NCBI GenBank assembly: GCA_012274175.1
Contig: JAAOZZ010000084.1
Location: forward strand, 1-7,689
From: Betaproteobacteria bacterium
Lineage (GTDB): Bacteria > Pseudomonadota > Gammaproteobacteria > Burkholderiales > Usitatibacteraceae
DNA: 7,689 bases
Direction of reading: 5' to 3'
Shown: in pieces, positions 1 to 7,245 of the stretch
Position numbering within the stretch: position 1 is the stretch's first letter
Layout of the letters: each line of letters opens with the position of its first letter
Notes under the pieces: generated by a model
The model's input: the letters and a program-made list of their open reading frames with translations, nothing else
Told to the model about the DNA's origin: nothing
Database searches by the model: none
Position numbers and translations under genes: made by a program

Positions 1-643
1 ACCCTGGCTCGAGGGACTGCGCGCGCGCGACGCCGAGCGCGAACGCGAGATCGCCGTGCAGGCATCGGCGAATGGTGCGCACGTGAACCCCATCGCGCTT
101 TGCCGCGCGATCGATTCCGCCGCGGCGGGCGATGCCACCTTCGTCGCCGACGGCGGGGACTTCGTCGCGACCGCCGCCTACACGGTGCACCCGCGCTCCC
201 CGCTCGGCTGGCTCGATCCCGGCGTCTTCGGCACCCTGGGCGTCGGCGCGGGCTTCGCGCTGGGCGCGAAGCTCTGCCGGCCGGAATCGGAAGTGTGGAT
301 CGTGTTCGGCGACGGGGCATGCGGCTACGGGCTCGTGGAATACGACACGTTCGTGCGCCACCGCATCGGCGTGATCGGCGTGGTGGGCAACGACGCCGGA
401 TGGACCCAGATCGCGCGCGAGCAGGTGAAGCTGCTGCACGACGACGTCTCGACGGTGCTCGCCCGCACCGACTACCACCGGGTGGTCGAGGGCTTCGGCG
501 CCGCGGGCTTCGCGGCGCGCAGCGCCTCCGAGGTCGAGGGCGCCCTCGCCGCCGCGCGCGCCGCGGCCGCGACCGGACAACCCGCGCTCGTGAACGCCTG
601 GCTCGATCCGACGGCGTTCCGCGAAGGCTCCATCTCGATGTAG
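1..643 (+). CDS. ThDP-dependent enzyme, ILVBL/HACL2-like (2-hydroxyacyl-CoA lyase / acetolactate synthase-like), C-terminal part
   Basis: The frame is open from base 2 to a TAG stop at 641-643, so the 5' end lies outside the window and 213 residues are visible. They form the C-terminal pyrophosphate-binding domain of a thiamine-diphosphate enzyme. The cofactor motif is GDGA at residues 103-106, followed after 24 residues by N130-D131 (GNDAGW) in place of the usual NN. From memory, the stretches ADGGDFVATAAY, GTLGVGAGFALGAKLCRP, DTFVRH and GNDAGWTQI, and the FREGSI ending, match human ILVBL (HACL2, a 2-hydroxyacyl-CoA lyase) better than catabolic or biosynthetic acetolactate synthases. Lyases of this type split 2-hydroxyacyl-CoA into an aldehyde and formyl-CoA. 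Whether this bacterial protein does so is inference; a generic acetolactate-synthase-like annotation is the alternative. It converges on pobA, with 38 bases between the stops. Confidence 0.85.
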   Translation, partial: PWLEGLRARDAEREREIAVQASANGAHVNPIALCRAIDSAAAGDATFVADGGDFVATAAYTVHPRSPLGWLDPGVFGTLGVGAGFALGAKLCRPESEVWIVFGDGACGYGLVEYDTFVRHRIGVIGVVGNDAGWTQIAREQVKLLHDDVSTVLARTDYHRVVEGFGAAGFAARSASEVEGALAAARAAAATGQPALVNAWLDPTAFREGSISM

Positions 644-681
644 GTCCGCCCCGTCGCGGCGGGCGCGGCACCGCACGCGGC

Positions 682-2702
<2,021 letters not shown>

Positions 2703-2729
2703 TCTAGTTTCTTCGCCCGCCGCCCGCGC

Positions 2730-2738
2730 TGATACACT
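2730..2738 (+). promoter_or_regulatory. Candidate extended -10 promoter for the plus-strand hydrolase/Bug unit
   Basis: Within the 77-bp divergent intergenic region, TGATACACT reads as a TGn extended -10 followed by a hexamer matching four of six positions of TATAAT. No convincing -35 lies 16-18 bases upstream (the bases there are TTTCTTC-like), which is compatible with extended -10 promoters. A start near 2745 would give a leader of roughly 35 bases before the ATG at 2780. This is a visual call only. Confidence 0.35.
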
Positions 2739-2769
2739 GGCACGCGGCGAACAGAACGACATTCCGCAT

Positions 2770-2773
2770 GGAG
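2770..2773 (+). promoter_or_regulatory. Shine-Dalgarno GGAG that fixes the hydrolase start
   Basis: GGAG is followed by six bases and then ATG at 2780, which is ideal spacing. The upstream in-frame ATG at 2768 overlaps this site and has no good ribosome-binding site of its own (ACGACATTCCGC precedes it). The downstream ATG is therefore chosen, giving a protein that begins MADGATTTTW. Confidence 0.7.
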
Positions 2774-2779
2774 AAACGC

Positions 2780-3727
2780 ATGGCCGATGGCGCGACGACG
2801 ACGACGTGGAAAGGCGGCACCGAGCACTGGACCCGCAAGGGCGAGGTGAAGCTCTTCCTCTGGAACAAGAAGCCCGCGCCGGGGACGAAGCCCGCGGGCA
2901 CGCTGCTCTTCGTACACGGCTCTTCCATGGCTTCCCAGCCCACCTTCGATCTCACCGTGCCGGGACGGCCGGATTCCTCGGCGATGGACCACTTCGCCGC
3001 CCTGGGCTACGACACGTGGACCATGGACAACGAGGGATACGGCCGCTCCGACAAGCACCGCCCGATCAACAACGACATCTCCAACGGCGCCGACGACCTG
3101 GACGCGGGAAGCCGCTACATCCTCGAGCGCACCGGCGCGCAGGCGCTCCTCGTCTACGGCATCTCCTCCGGGGCACTCAAGGCGGCGCTCTTCGCCCAGC
3201 GCCATCCCGGGCGCGTGTCGCGCCTCGCCCTGGACGCCTTCGTCTGGACCGGTGAAGGCAGCCCCACCCTCGCCGAGCGCAAAAAGAAGCTCGCGCAATT
3301 CCAGTCCATGAACCGCAGGCCCATCGACCGCGCGTTCGTGCACAGCATCTTCGCGCGCGACCACCCGGGCACCGCCGACGACGCCACGGTCGAGGCTTTC
3401 GCCGACGCGATCCTCGCACTCGACGACTCGATGCCCACGGGAACGTACGTCGACATGTGCTCGAAGCTGCCCCTCGTGGACCCGCAACGCATCCGCGCCG
3501 CCACGATCATCCTGCGCGGCGAGTACGACGGCATCGCGGGCTTCGACGACCTGGTCGAGTTCTTCAAGCGCCTGCCCAACGCGGACAAGCAGTTCACAGT
3601 GATGGCCGGGATTTCCCACGCGAGCTTCCAGCAGAAGAACTACCAGACCGTCTATCACATCCTCCACGCGTTCTTTTCACAACCCCGGCCGGTATACCTC
3701 GGCACACAAGCCCACGAGAAACCATGA
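2780..3727 (+). CDS. Alpha/beta hydrolase, coupled upstream of a Bug-family binding protein
   Basis: A 315-residue alpha/beta-fold hydrolase, distinct in sequence from the divergent one upstream of pobA. Visible elements are LLFVHGSSM (residues 42-50, oxyanion region), the strand/turn MDNEGYGRSD (82-91), the nucleophile elbow YGISSGA with S129, the acid strand RGEYDGI with D250, and the catalytic histidine H280 in GISHASF. This gives a plausible S129-D250-H280 triad. There is no obvious signal peptide, so it is likely cytoplasmic. Its substrate is unknown; I do not recognise a named subfamily. Its TGA overlaps the ATG of the next gene by four bases (ATGA), so the two are almost certainly co-translated. 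That suggests the hydrolase acts on a compound whose uptake involves the binding protein. The start at 2780 is set by a GGAG site; an ATG four codons upstream is the alternative. Confidence 0.85.
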   Translation: MADGATTTTWKGGTEHWTRKGEVKLFLWNKKPAPGTKPAGTLLFVHGSSMASQPTFDLTVPGRPDSSAMDHFAALGYDTWTMDNEGYGRSDKHRPINNDISNGADDLDAGSRYILERTGAQALLVYGISSGALKAALFAQRHPGRVSRLALDAFVWTGEGSPTLAERKKKLAQFQSMNRRPIDRAFVHSIFARDHPGTADDATVEAFADAILALDDSMPTGTYVDMCSKLPLVDPQRIRAATIILRGEYDGIAGFDDLVEFFKRLPNADKQFTVMAGISHASFQQKNYQTVYHILHAFFSQPRPVYLGTQAHEKP

Positions 3728-4683
3728 AACGCATCCTCATCGCCACGCTCGCCCTGCTCGCCTGCACGCTCGCCGCGCACGCGGACACGTATCCCTCCAA
3801 ACCCATCAAGATCATCGTGCCGTTCGGGGCCGGCGGTTTCACCGACGTGACGGCGCGCATCATCCAGAAGGAGCTGGCGCCCGTCATGGGCCAGCCGATC
3901 ATCATCGAGAACCGTCCCGGCGCCGGCTCCACCATCGGCACCGACGTCGTGGCCAAGGCCGCGCCGGACGGCTATACCCTCGTGATGATCTCCACCACCC
4001 ACGTGATCAGCCCGCACCTCTACAAGAAGATGCCCTACGACGCGATCCGGGATTTCGCGCCCGTGATGAAGCTGGGCGAGGGCCCGTACGTGCTGGTGGT
4101 GAACCCGAGCCTGCCGGTGAAGTCCGTGGCCGAGCTGGTGGCGTACGCCAAGGCGCATCCGAAGGAGGTCTATTTCGCCTCGTCGGGCAACGGCAGCAGC
4201 CAGCACCTGGTGGGCGCCCTCTTCATGACCATGACCGGCGCACCCCTCACCCACGTCCCGTACAAGGGCAGCAGTGGCGCGATGCAGGACCTGCTGGGCG
4301 GCCAGGTGAAGGTGAGCTTCGTCGGCATGCCCAACGCGCTGCCCCAGGTTCACAGCGGCAAGCTGCGCGCGCTGGCGGTCACCACGCGCACGCGCGCTGC
4401 CGAGCTGCCCGACGTGCCGACGATGGAGGAGGCCGGCGTGAAGGGCTACGAGGCGACCATCTGGCTGGGCCTGCTCGCACCGAAGGGGACGCCTCCCGAG
4501 GTGGTCCGGAAGATCCACGACGATGTCGCGCGCGTGCTCTCCACGCCCGAGGCGCGCAAGCTCGTGCACGCGGCGGGAGTGGAGGTCGCCACCAGCACGC
4601 CGGAGGAATTCGGCGCGCTGCTGCAATCGGAGTTCGACCGGTGGGGCAAGGTGGTGCGCGAGACGGGCGCCACCGTGAACTGA
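3724..4683 (+). CDS. Bug/TctC-family tripartite tricarboxylate transporter substrate-binding protein
   Basis: A 319-residue periplasmic solute-binding protein, the usual length for the family. Residues 1-20 are a signal peptide (MKR, hydrophobic core, AHA cleavage site before D21); C14 lies in LLAC, a poor lipobox, so signal peptidase I processing is more likely. Family marks in order are YPSKPIKIIVPFGAGGFTD (23-41), with the ligand-loop Asp41 in the GG-TD turn, ENRPGAGSTIGTD (61-73), the central HVPYKGSSGAMQDLLGGQ, and the closing ELPDVPTMEEAG segment. Members bind carboxylates and deliver them to TctAB membrane proteins. No tctA or tctB is visible here, so this is an orphan copy, as is common in Burkholderiales, and would have to share a membrane partner or act in sensing. 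The ATG overlaps the stop of the upstream hydrolase as ATGA. Confidence 0.95.
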   Translation: MKRILIATLALLACTLAAHADTYPSKPIKIIVPFGAGGFTDVTARIIQKELAPVMGQPIIIENRPGAGSTIGTDVVAKAAPDGYTLVMISTTHVISPHLYKKMPYDAIRDFAPVMKLGEGPYVLVVNPSLPVKSVAELVAYAKAHPKEVYFASSGNGSSQHLVGALFMTMTGAPLTHVPYKGSSGAMQDLLGGQVKVSFVGMPNALPQVHSGKLRALAVTTRTRAAELPDVPTMEEAGVKGYEATIWLGLLAPKGTPPEVVRKIHDDVARVLSTPEARKLVHAAGVEVATSTPEEFGALLQSEFDRWGKVVRETGATVN

Positions 4684-4690
4684 GGCTCCG

Positions 4691-4710
4691 CGCCCCGATG
4701 CGACGGGGCG
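4691..4710. terminator. Hairpin between convergent genes, possible bidirectional terminator
   Basis: CGCCCCG (4691-4697) and CGGGGCG (4704-4710) form a perfect 7-bp stem with a 6-base ATGCGA loop. It occupies most of the 31-base gap between the Bug gene stop and the HD-protein stop. There is no T run on either side, so it is not a canonical intrinsic terminator; position and symmetry are the only support. Confidence 0.4.
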
Positions 4711-4714
4711 GCGT

Positions 4715-5635
4715 TCAGCAGCAGGTGGACGGCGGCTGCCGGCGCAGGACGATCTCGCCCTGGGGATGGATACGCTCGGCGAAGCGGATGTTCTGCTTCA
4801 CGGCGTCCATGTAGAGGTTGTTGCCGCCGAAATGGGTCCGCGCGAACTGGTAGGCGCCGCCCAGGTCCACGTCGAGGCGATGGGTGGCGTTGCGGTAGAA
4901 GGTGGGCGTCTTGCGCAGCAGGTCCTCGCCCGATTCGAACACCACCACTTCTCCCGCGTCGGTGCGCTTGCGCGCGATGCCGCCCGCGACGAACTCCGGG
5001 TAGAGGCGATCGCGGCATTTCTCGAGATAGCAGCGGTCGGACATCTGGGCGATGATGTCGGCCGACCCGAGCAGGCTGCCCAGCAACTTGAATATCGGAT
5101 CGGGCACGCGGATCGACGCCACCGGCCGCTCGTAGCCCGTGAAATGCACGATGAGCCCGGCCACGTCCGCGTGCTCGGGCATGCCGATCGTCGGCAGGTA
5201 CTCCCGCAGGAAGCGGGCGCCGCGCGAGACGTGGGTCGTGGTGTATTCGGCGCCGGCCCGGTGCCGCGTGTCGCTCACCCGGCGGATGTAGCCCATGTCG
5301 TGGAAGAGCGCGCAGACCGTCCCGAGCTGGAACAGCCGCTCGGGAATGGCGGGACCGTCGGCCCGCGAGCGCTCGTAGCCGTCCAGCAGGCGCGCCATCG
5401 CGAGGGTGACCTCGAGGACGTGCTGGAGGTCGTGGTACTCGGTGTCGCACTTGGTGTAGCCGGGAAAATCGCCGCGGTACAGGCGCACCACGTCGTCGAA
5501 CGCGCGGTTGAGCACCGTCGGGTGGGCACGCGCGTAGAGCGAGCGATACAGCCGTTCGACCTCGAGCTTCACGCACACCGGATCGGTCGTATTGATCCGG
5601 TTCGTGACGTCGAAATCATTCCGTCGGAAATTCAT
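4715..5635 (-). CDS. HD-superfamily metal-dependent phosphohydrolase, PDE-I-like motif spacing
   Basis: A 306-residue protein without signal peptide. Residues about 60-200 carry an HD-type metal site: YHDLQH (H68, H72), FHDMG (H112-D113), H135 in YTTTHVS, H164, and SADI with D193. The order H-x3-H, HD, H, AD resembles class I cyclic-nucleotide phosphodiesterases, where the first His is the general acid and the second His, the HD pair and the AD aspartate bind metals. It could thus hydrolyse a cyclic nucleotide or another phosphoester; the true substrate is unknown, and HD proteins also act on nucleotides and (p)ppGpp. The C-terminal ~100 residues have no family I recognise and end in a Cys-Cys pair. 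The start is the first ATG, with GGAGG only three bases upstream, which is close; GTG codons at residues 20 and 22 are alternatives. It is monocistronic here, divergent from the DUF465 gene. Confidence 0.8.
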   Translation of the reverse strand: MNFRRNDFDVTNRINTTDPVCVKLEVERLYRSLYARAHPTVLNRAFDDVVRLYRGDFPGYTKCDTEYHDLQHVLEVTLAMARLLDGYERSRADGPAIPERLFQLGTVCALFHDMGYIRRVSDTRHRAGAEYTTTHVSRGARFLREYLPTIGMPEHADVAGLIVHFTGYERPVASIRVPDPIFKLLGSLLGSADIIAQMSDRCYLEKCRDRLYPEFVAGGIARKRTDAGEVVVFESGEDLLRKTPTFYRNATHRLDVDLGGAYQFARTHFGGNNLYMDAVKQNIRFAERIHPQGEIVLRRQPPSTCC

Positions 5636-5686
5636 GCGCCTCCGGCAACCACTTGTTTTTGTGCGGGCTTTCGGTCAGTCCTGCCC

Positions 5687-5743
5687 GTCTCCGCAAGCCG
5701 ACATTTGACCGCAATCGCCTGTCTCCCGCAAGCGGAAAATGAC
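5687..5743. repeat. Imperfect direct repeat in the divergent HD/DUF465 intergenic region
   Basis: Two 23-base units, 5687-5709 and 5721-5743, share GTCTCC, GCAAGC and a terminal TGAC. By eye 19 columns match over a 24-column gapped alignment, with starts 34 bases apart. They lie between two divergent genes, so they could be binding sites for a shared regulator; they could also be chance or an old duplication. Confidence 0.4.
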
Positions 5744-5784
5744 AAATCCGAGCGGACTAGCCAAAGGGGGTGCGCGGGAGTATG

Positions 5785-5797
5785 GTTTTCGGAAAAC
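5785..5797. promoter_or_regulatory. 13-bp palindrome upstream of the DUF465 gene, possible operator
   Basis: GTTTTC-G-GAAAAC is a perfect palindrome with a one-base centre, 17 bases before the ATG at 5815. It stands out as AT-rich in a GC-rich context. It may be an operator, or a small hairpin in the mRNA leader near the ribosome-binding site. No regulator can be named. Confidence 0.3.
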
Positions 5798-5800
5798 TTC

Positions 5801-5805
5801 GGGAG
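5801..5805 (+). promoter_or_regulatory. Shine-Dalgarno GGGAG that fixes the DUF465 start
   Basis: GGGAG is followed by nine bases and then ATG at 5815. The frame is open further upstream (GTG at 5770, ATG at 5782), but those starts would add residues not typical of this short family and would lie across the palindrome at 5785-5797. Confidence 0.55.
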
Positions 5806-5814
5806 AAGCAACCG

Positions 5815-6030
5815 ATGGCGACCATGACGACGGAAAACACCGAAGAGACGAAGCGGCGCATCAGTGAGCTCAACCTCGAGCATCGGGACCTGGACCGCGC
5901 CATCGAAGCCCTCGAGCTGAACCCCTTCCACGACGAGCTGCAGTTGAAGCGCCTGAAGAAACGCAAGCTCATGCTCAAGGACCAGATCTTCATGCTGCAG
6001 CGCCAGCTGGTCCCCGACATTCCCGCCTAG
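5815..6030 (+). CDS. DUF465 / YdcH-family small coiled-coil protein
   Basis: A 71-residue, highly charged helical protein. It shows the family pattern clearly: RRISELNLEHRDLD (14-27), then a short loop with NPFHDELQL (36-44), then the basic run KRLKKRKLMLKDQI (45-58), and a PDI ending. It is predicted as a helical hairpin or coiled coil, cytoplasmic, with no signal peptide or membrane segment. Family members of 60-75 residues are widespread in Proteobacteria; their molecular role is not established to my knowledge. The start at 5815 is set by GGGAG; ATG 5824 is an in-frame alternative. It is a single gene, divergent from the HD protein and convergent with the transglycosylase. Confidence 0.9.
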   Translation: MATMTTENTEETKRRISELNLEHRDLDRAIEALELNPFHDELQLKRLKKRKLMLKDQIFMLQRQLVPDIPA

Positions 6031-6036
6031 TCTTGC

Positions 6037-6051
6037 GCCGCGTTGCGCGGC
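6037..6051 (+). terminator. Short GC hairpin just after the DUF465 stop
   Basis: GCCGCG (6037-6042), a TTG loop and CGCGGC (6046-6051) form a 6-bp stem starting six bases after the stop codon. No U tract follows, so terminator function is uncertain in this GC-rich background. Confidence 0.25.
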
Positions 6052-6059
6052 CGCACCTT

Positions 6060-6126
6060 CCCCGCCAACGGGGACTCCAAAATGGATCGGGCACAGTCCC
6101 CCGCCTTTCGACCGGGGACTGTGCCC
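6060..6126. repeat. REP-like inverted-repeat cluster with competing hairpins
   Basis: The core is a perfect 13-bp inverted repeat, GGGCACAGTCCCC (6089-6101) and GGGGACTGTGCCC (6114-6126), with a 12-base loop. To its left GGGGACT (6070-6076) can pair instead with AGTCCCC (6095-6101), and CGGGG (6069-6073) can pair with CCCCG (6060-6064). The arms can therefore form mutually exclusive hairpins. The element sits between the 3' ends of convergent genes; read on the minus strand, the large stem lies 16 bases beyond the transglycosylase stop and is followed within six bases by TTTT, so it may also terminate that gene. GGGGACTGTGCCC-type palindromes resemble dispersed REP-type repeats of Proteobacteria, but this window holds only this copy. 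Confidence 0.6.
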
Positions 6127-6142
6127 AATTGTGCGATGTACT

Positions 6143-6763
6143 TCAGCCCGGCGTCTGGAACCGGTGATAGAAGTCGAGGACCCGGGGAACGTACCCCAGC
6201 GTCTCGGAATACGGGGGCACGCGGCGGCCGTAGCGGATGACCGCGTTCTCGCCGGCGTTGTACGCGGCCACGGCAAGCTCCCTGTTGCCCTTGAACATCA
6301 CCAGCAGGTCGCGCAGGTATTTCACGCCGCCGTAGATGTTGTCCCGCGGATCCATGGAATCGCGCACGCCGTAGCGCCGCGCCGTGTCGGGCATCAGCTG
6401 CATCAGCCCGCGCGCGCCCGTGCGCGAAATCGCCTGGGCGTTGTATCCCGATTCCGCCGTGATCACCGCGTGCACGAGCGCCGTCTCGACGCCGTAGGTC
6501 TTCGCCGCCGTCTCGACGATGCCCGCGTAGCGGCGGATGTCGGCCTGGCTCGGCATGGCCGTGCGCGCCATGTTTCCGGATCCCGCCACCGGGCCGCCGC
6601 CTTCCCGTCGCAACAGCCGGTAGCGCGAGTCGAGCCCCTTGATGTTGGTGAAATGCACGACGCCGCGCTCGTCCTTGAACGTATAGATGTCCGCGAACGC
6701 CGGCGCCGCTGAAATGGCGAACGCGAGCGCGGCGAGGAACAACGACAGTTTGGATCGGACCAT
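6143..6763 (-). CDS. Secreted lytic transglycosylase (DUF4124 + SLT domain)
   Basis: A 206-residue periplasmic enzyme that cleaves peptidoglycan glycan strands non-hydrolytically, leaving 1,6-anhydromuramyl ends. Residues 1-24 are a signal peptide (MVRSK, hydrophobic core, AFA before D25). Residues 25-50 (DIYTFKDERGVVHFTN) are a DUF4124 module. Residues about 80-200 are the family 1 SLT domain, with catalytic Glu104 in ITAESGYN, GARGLMQLMPDTA (116-128), and AAYNAGENAV (166-175) followed by ETLGYVPRVL. The start is the ATG at 6763, giving a clean signal peptide; a TTG at 6784 is in frame but puts extra residues before it. A GGAAAG lies 12 bases upstream of the ATG, further than ideal. The DUF4124-SLT pairing is common in betaproteobacteria; it probably serves in cell-wall turnover rather than a secretion system, as no such genes adjoin. 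Confidence 0.93.
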   Translation of the reverse strand: MVRSKLSLFLAALAFAISAAPAFADIYTFKDERGVVHFTNIKGLDSRYRLLRREGGGPVAGSGNMARTAMPSQADIRRYAGIVETAAKTYGVETALVHAVITAESGYNAQAISRTGARGLMQLMPDTARRYGVRDSMDPRDNIYGGVKYLRDLLVMFKGNRELAVAAYNAGENAVIRYGRRVPPYSETLGYVPRVLDFYHRFQTPG

Positions 6764-6801
6764 GACGACGCCAGCTTTCCGCAATTCCTACAGAGGTGTC
6801 G

Positions 6802-6830
6802 AGTTTAACCCATAAATCTGTAGCTACCAA
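6802..6830 (-). promoter_or_regulatory. Candidate sigma-70 promoter for the transglycosylase gene
   Basis: On the minus strand TTGGTA (-35, 6830-6825) and TAAACT (-10, 6807-6802) are separated by exactly 17 bases; each matches four of six consensus positions. The implied transcription start near 6795 leaves a leader of about 30 bases before the ATG at 6763. Visual call only. Confidence 0.35.
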
Positions 6831-7020
6831 ATGACACTTGAAATGAGAGGCTATTGGAATCAGCAACTTGCAATATTTTCCTCGAAACCATCTCTGATCC
6901 GGATGGACCAGAAACATCCGCATGGAGCACGCGAACCGCGGACCGGGCCCTCCGGTCGTACCAAGACGGAAGCGCCATTTACCTTTCGGGACGAGGCCTT
7001 CCGCCCCCTCAATCGCAGCC
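6831..7020. other. Intergenic leader region of the CsbD-like gene
   Basis: This stretch is part of the largest gene-free interval (6764-7031) and is clearly more AT-rich than its surroundings around 6831-6900. It must contain the promoter of the CsbD-like gene, but I find no convincing -35/-10 pair on the plus strand. It holds a near-direct repeat, ATCCGGATGGA (6897-6907) and ATCCGCATGGA (6916-6926), ten of eleven bases identical and 19 bases apart. A 6-bp hairpin follows, GACCGG/CCGGTC (6941-6957). A frame is open from 6831 through this region but has no family features or good ribosome-binding site upstream of the CsbD start. Confidence 0.4.
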
Positions 7021-7025
7021 AGGAG
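7021..7025 (+). promoter_or_regulatory. Shine-Dalgarno AGGAG of the CsbD-like gene
   Basis: AGGAG is followed by six bases (ATCGAC) and then ATG at 7032. This optimal site selects the start giving MNKDQVKGRVKEA, the characteristic N-terminus of the family, over longer in-frame versions. Confidence 0.8.
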
Positions 7026-7031
7026 ATCGAC

Positions 7032-7229
7032 ATGAACAAGGACCAGGTGAAAGGACGCGTGAAGGAAGCGGTGGGCAAGATCGAGCAGGAAGCCGGCAAG
7101 GCAACGGGCAGCCTCAAGCACCAGGCCAAGGGTCTGGGCAAGGAAGCGGCGGGCAAGATCCAGAAGAACGTGGGCGACGCCCGCGAGGAAGTGAAGCGAC
7201 AGGACGACGCGCAGCACCGGGATTCCTGA
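7032..7229 (+). CDS. CsbD-like stress-response protein
   Basis: A 65-residue hydrophilic protein rich in Lys, Glu, Gln, Gly and Ala. MNKDQVKGRVKEAVGKIEQE followed by repeats of the form KGLGKEAAGKIQ and NVGDAREEVK is the signature of the CsbD family, first described as a sigma-B-controlled general stress protein in Bacillus. In Proteobacteria such genes are often induced by osmotic, phosphate or stationary-phase stress; the molecular function is unknown. No signal peptide or membrane segment is seen; the protein is probably a flexible cytoplasmic helix former. It is monocistronic, preceded by a long leader region and convergent with the binding-protein gene, with 16 bases between stops and no visible terminator there. 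Confidence 0.93.
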   Translation: MNKDQVKGRVKEAVGKIEQEAGKATGSLKHQAKGLGKEAAGKIQKNVGDAREEVKRQDDAQHRDS

Positions 7230-7245
7230 CCCGGGTTTCCGCCTT

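Noticed and set aside
647..665. Possible terminator between the ThDP enzyme and pobA (CGCCC/GGGCG)
   Set aside because: The stem has only five pairs with a nine-base loop and no T run, which is expected by chance in such GC-rich sequence.
2768..2779. Upstream ATG as the start of the second hydrolase
   Set aside because: No Shine-Dalgarno precedes it, while GGAG is ideally placed for the ATG at 2780.
4446..5576. A 376-residue minus-strand open frame over the HD gene
   Set aside because: It has Arg/Pro/Ala-rich shadow composition. The other frame carries a clear HD metal site.
6831..7031. N-terminally extended version of the CsbD-like protein
   Set aside because: The extension has no family similarity, and the AGGAG site with MNKDQVKG start fits the family exactly.
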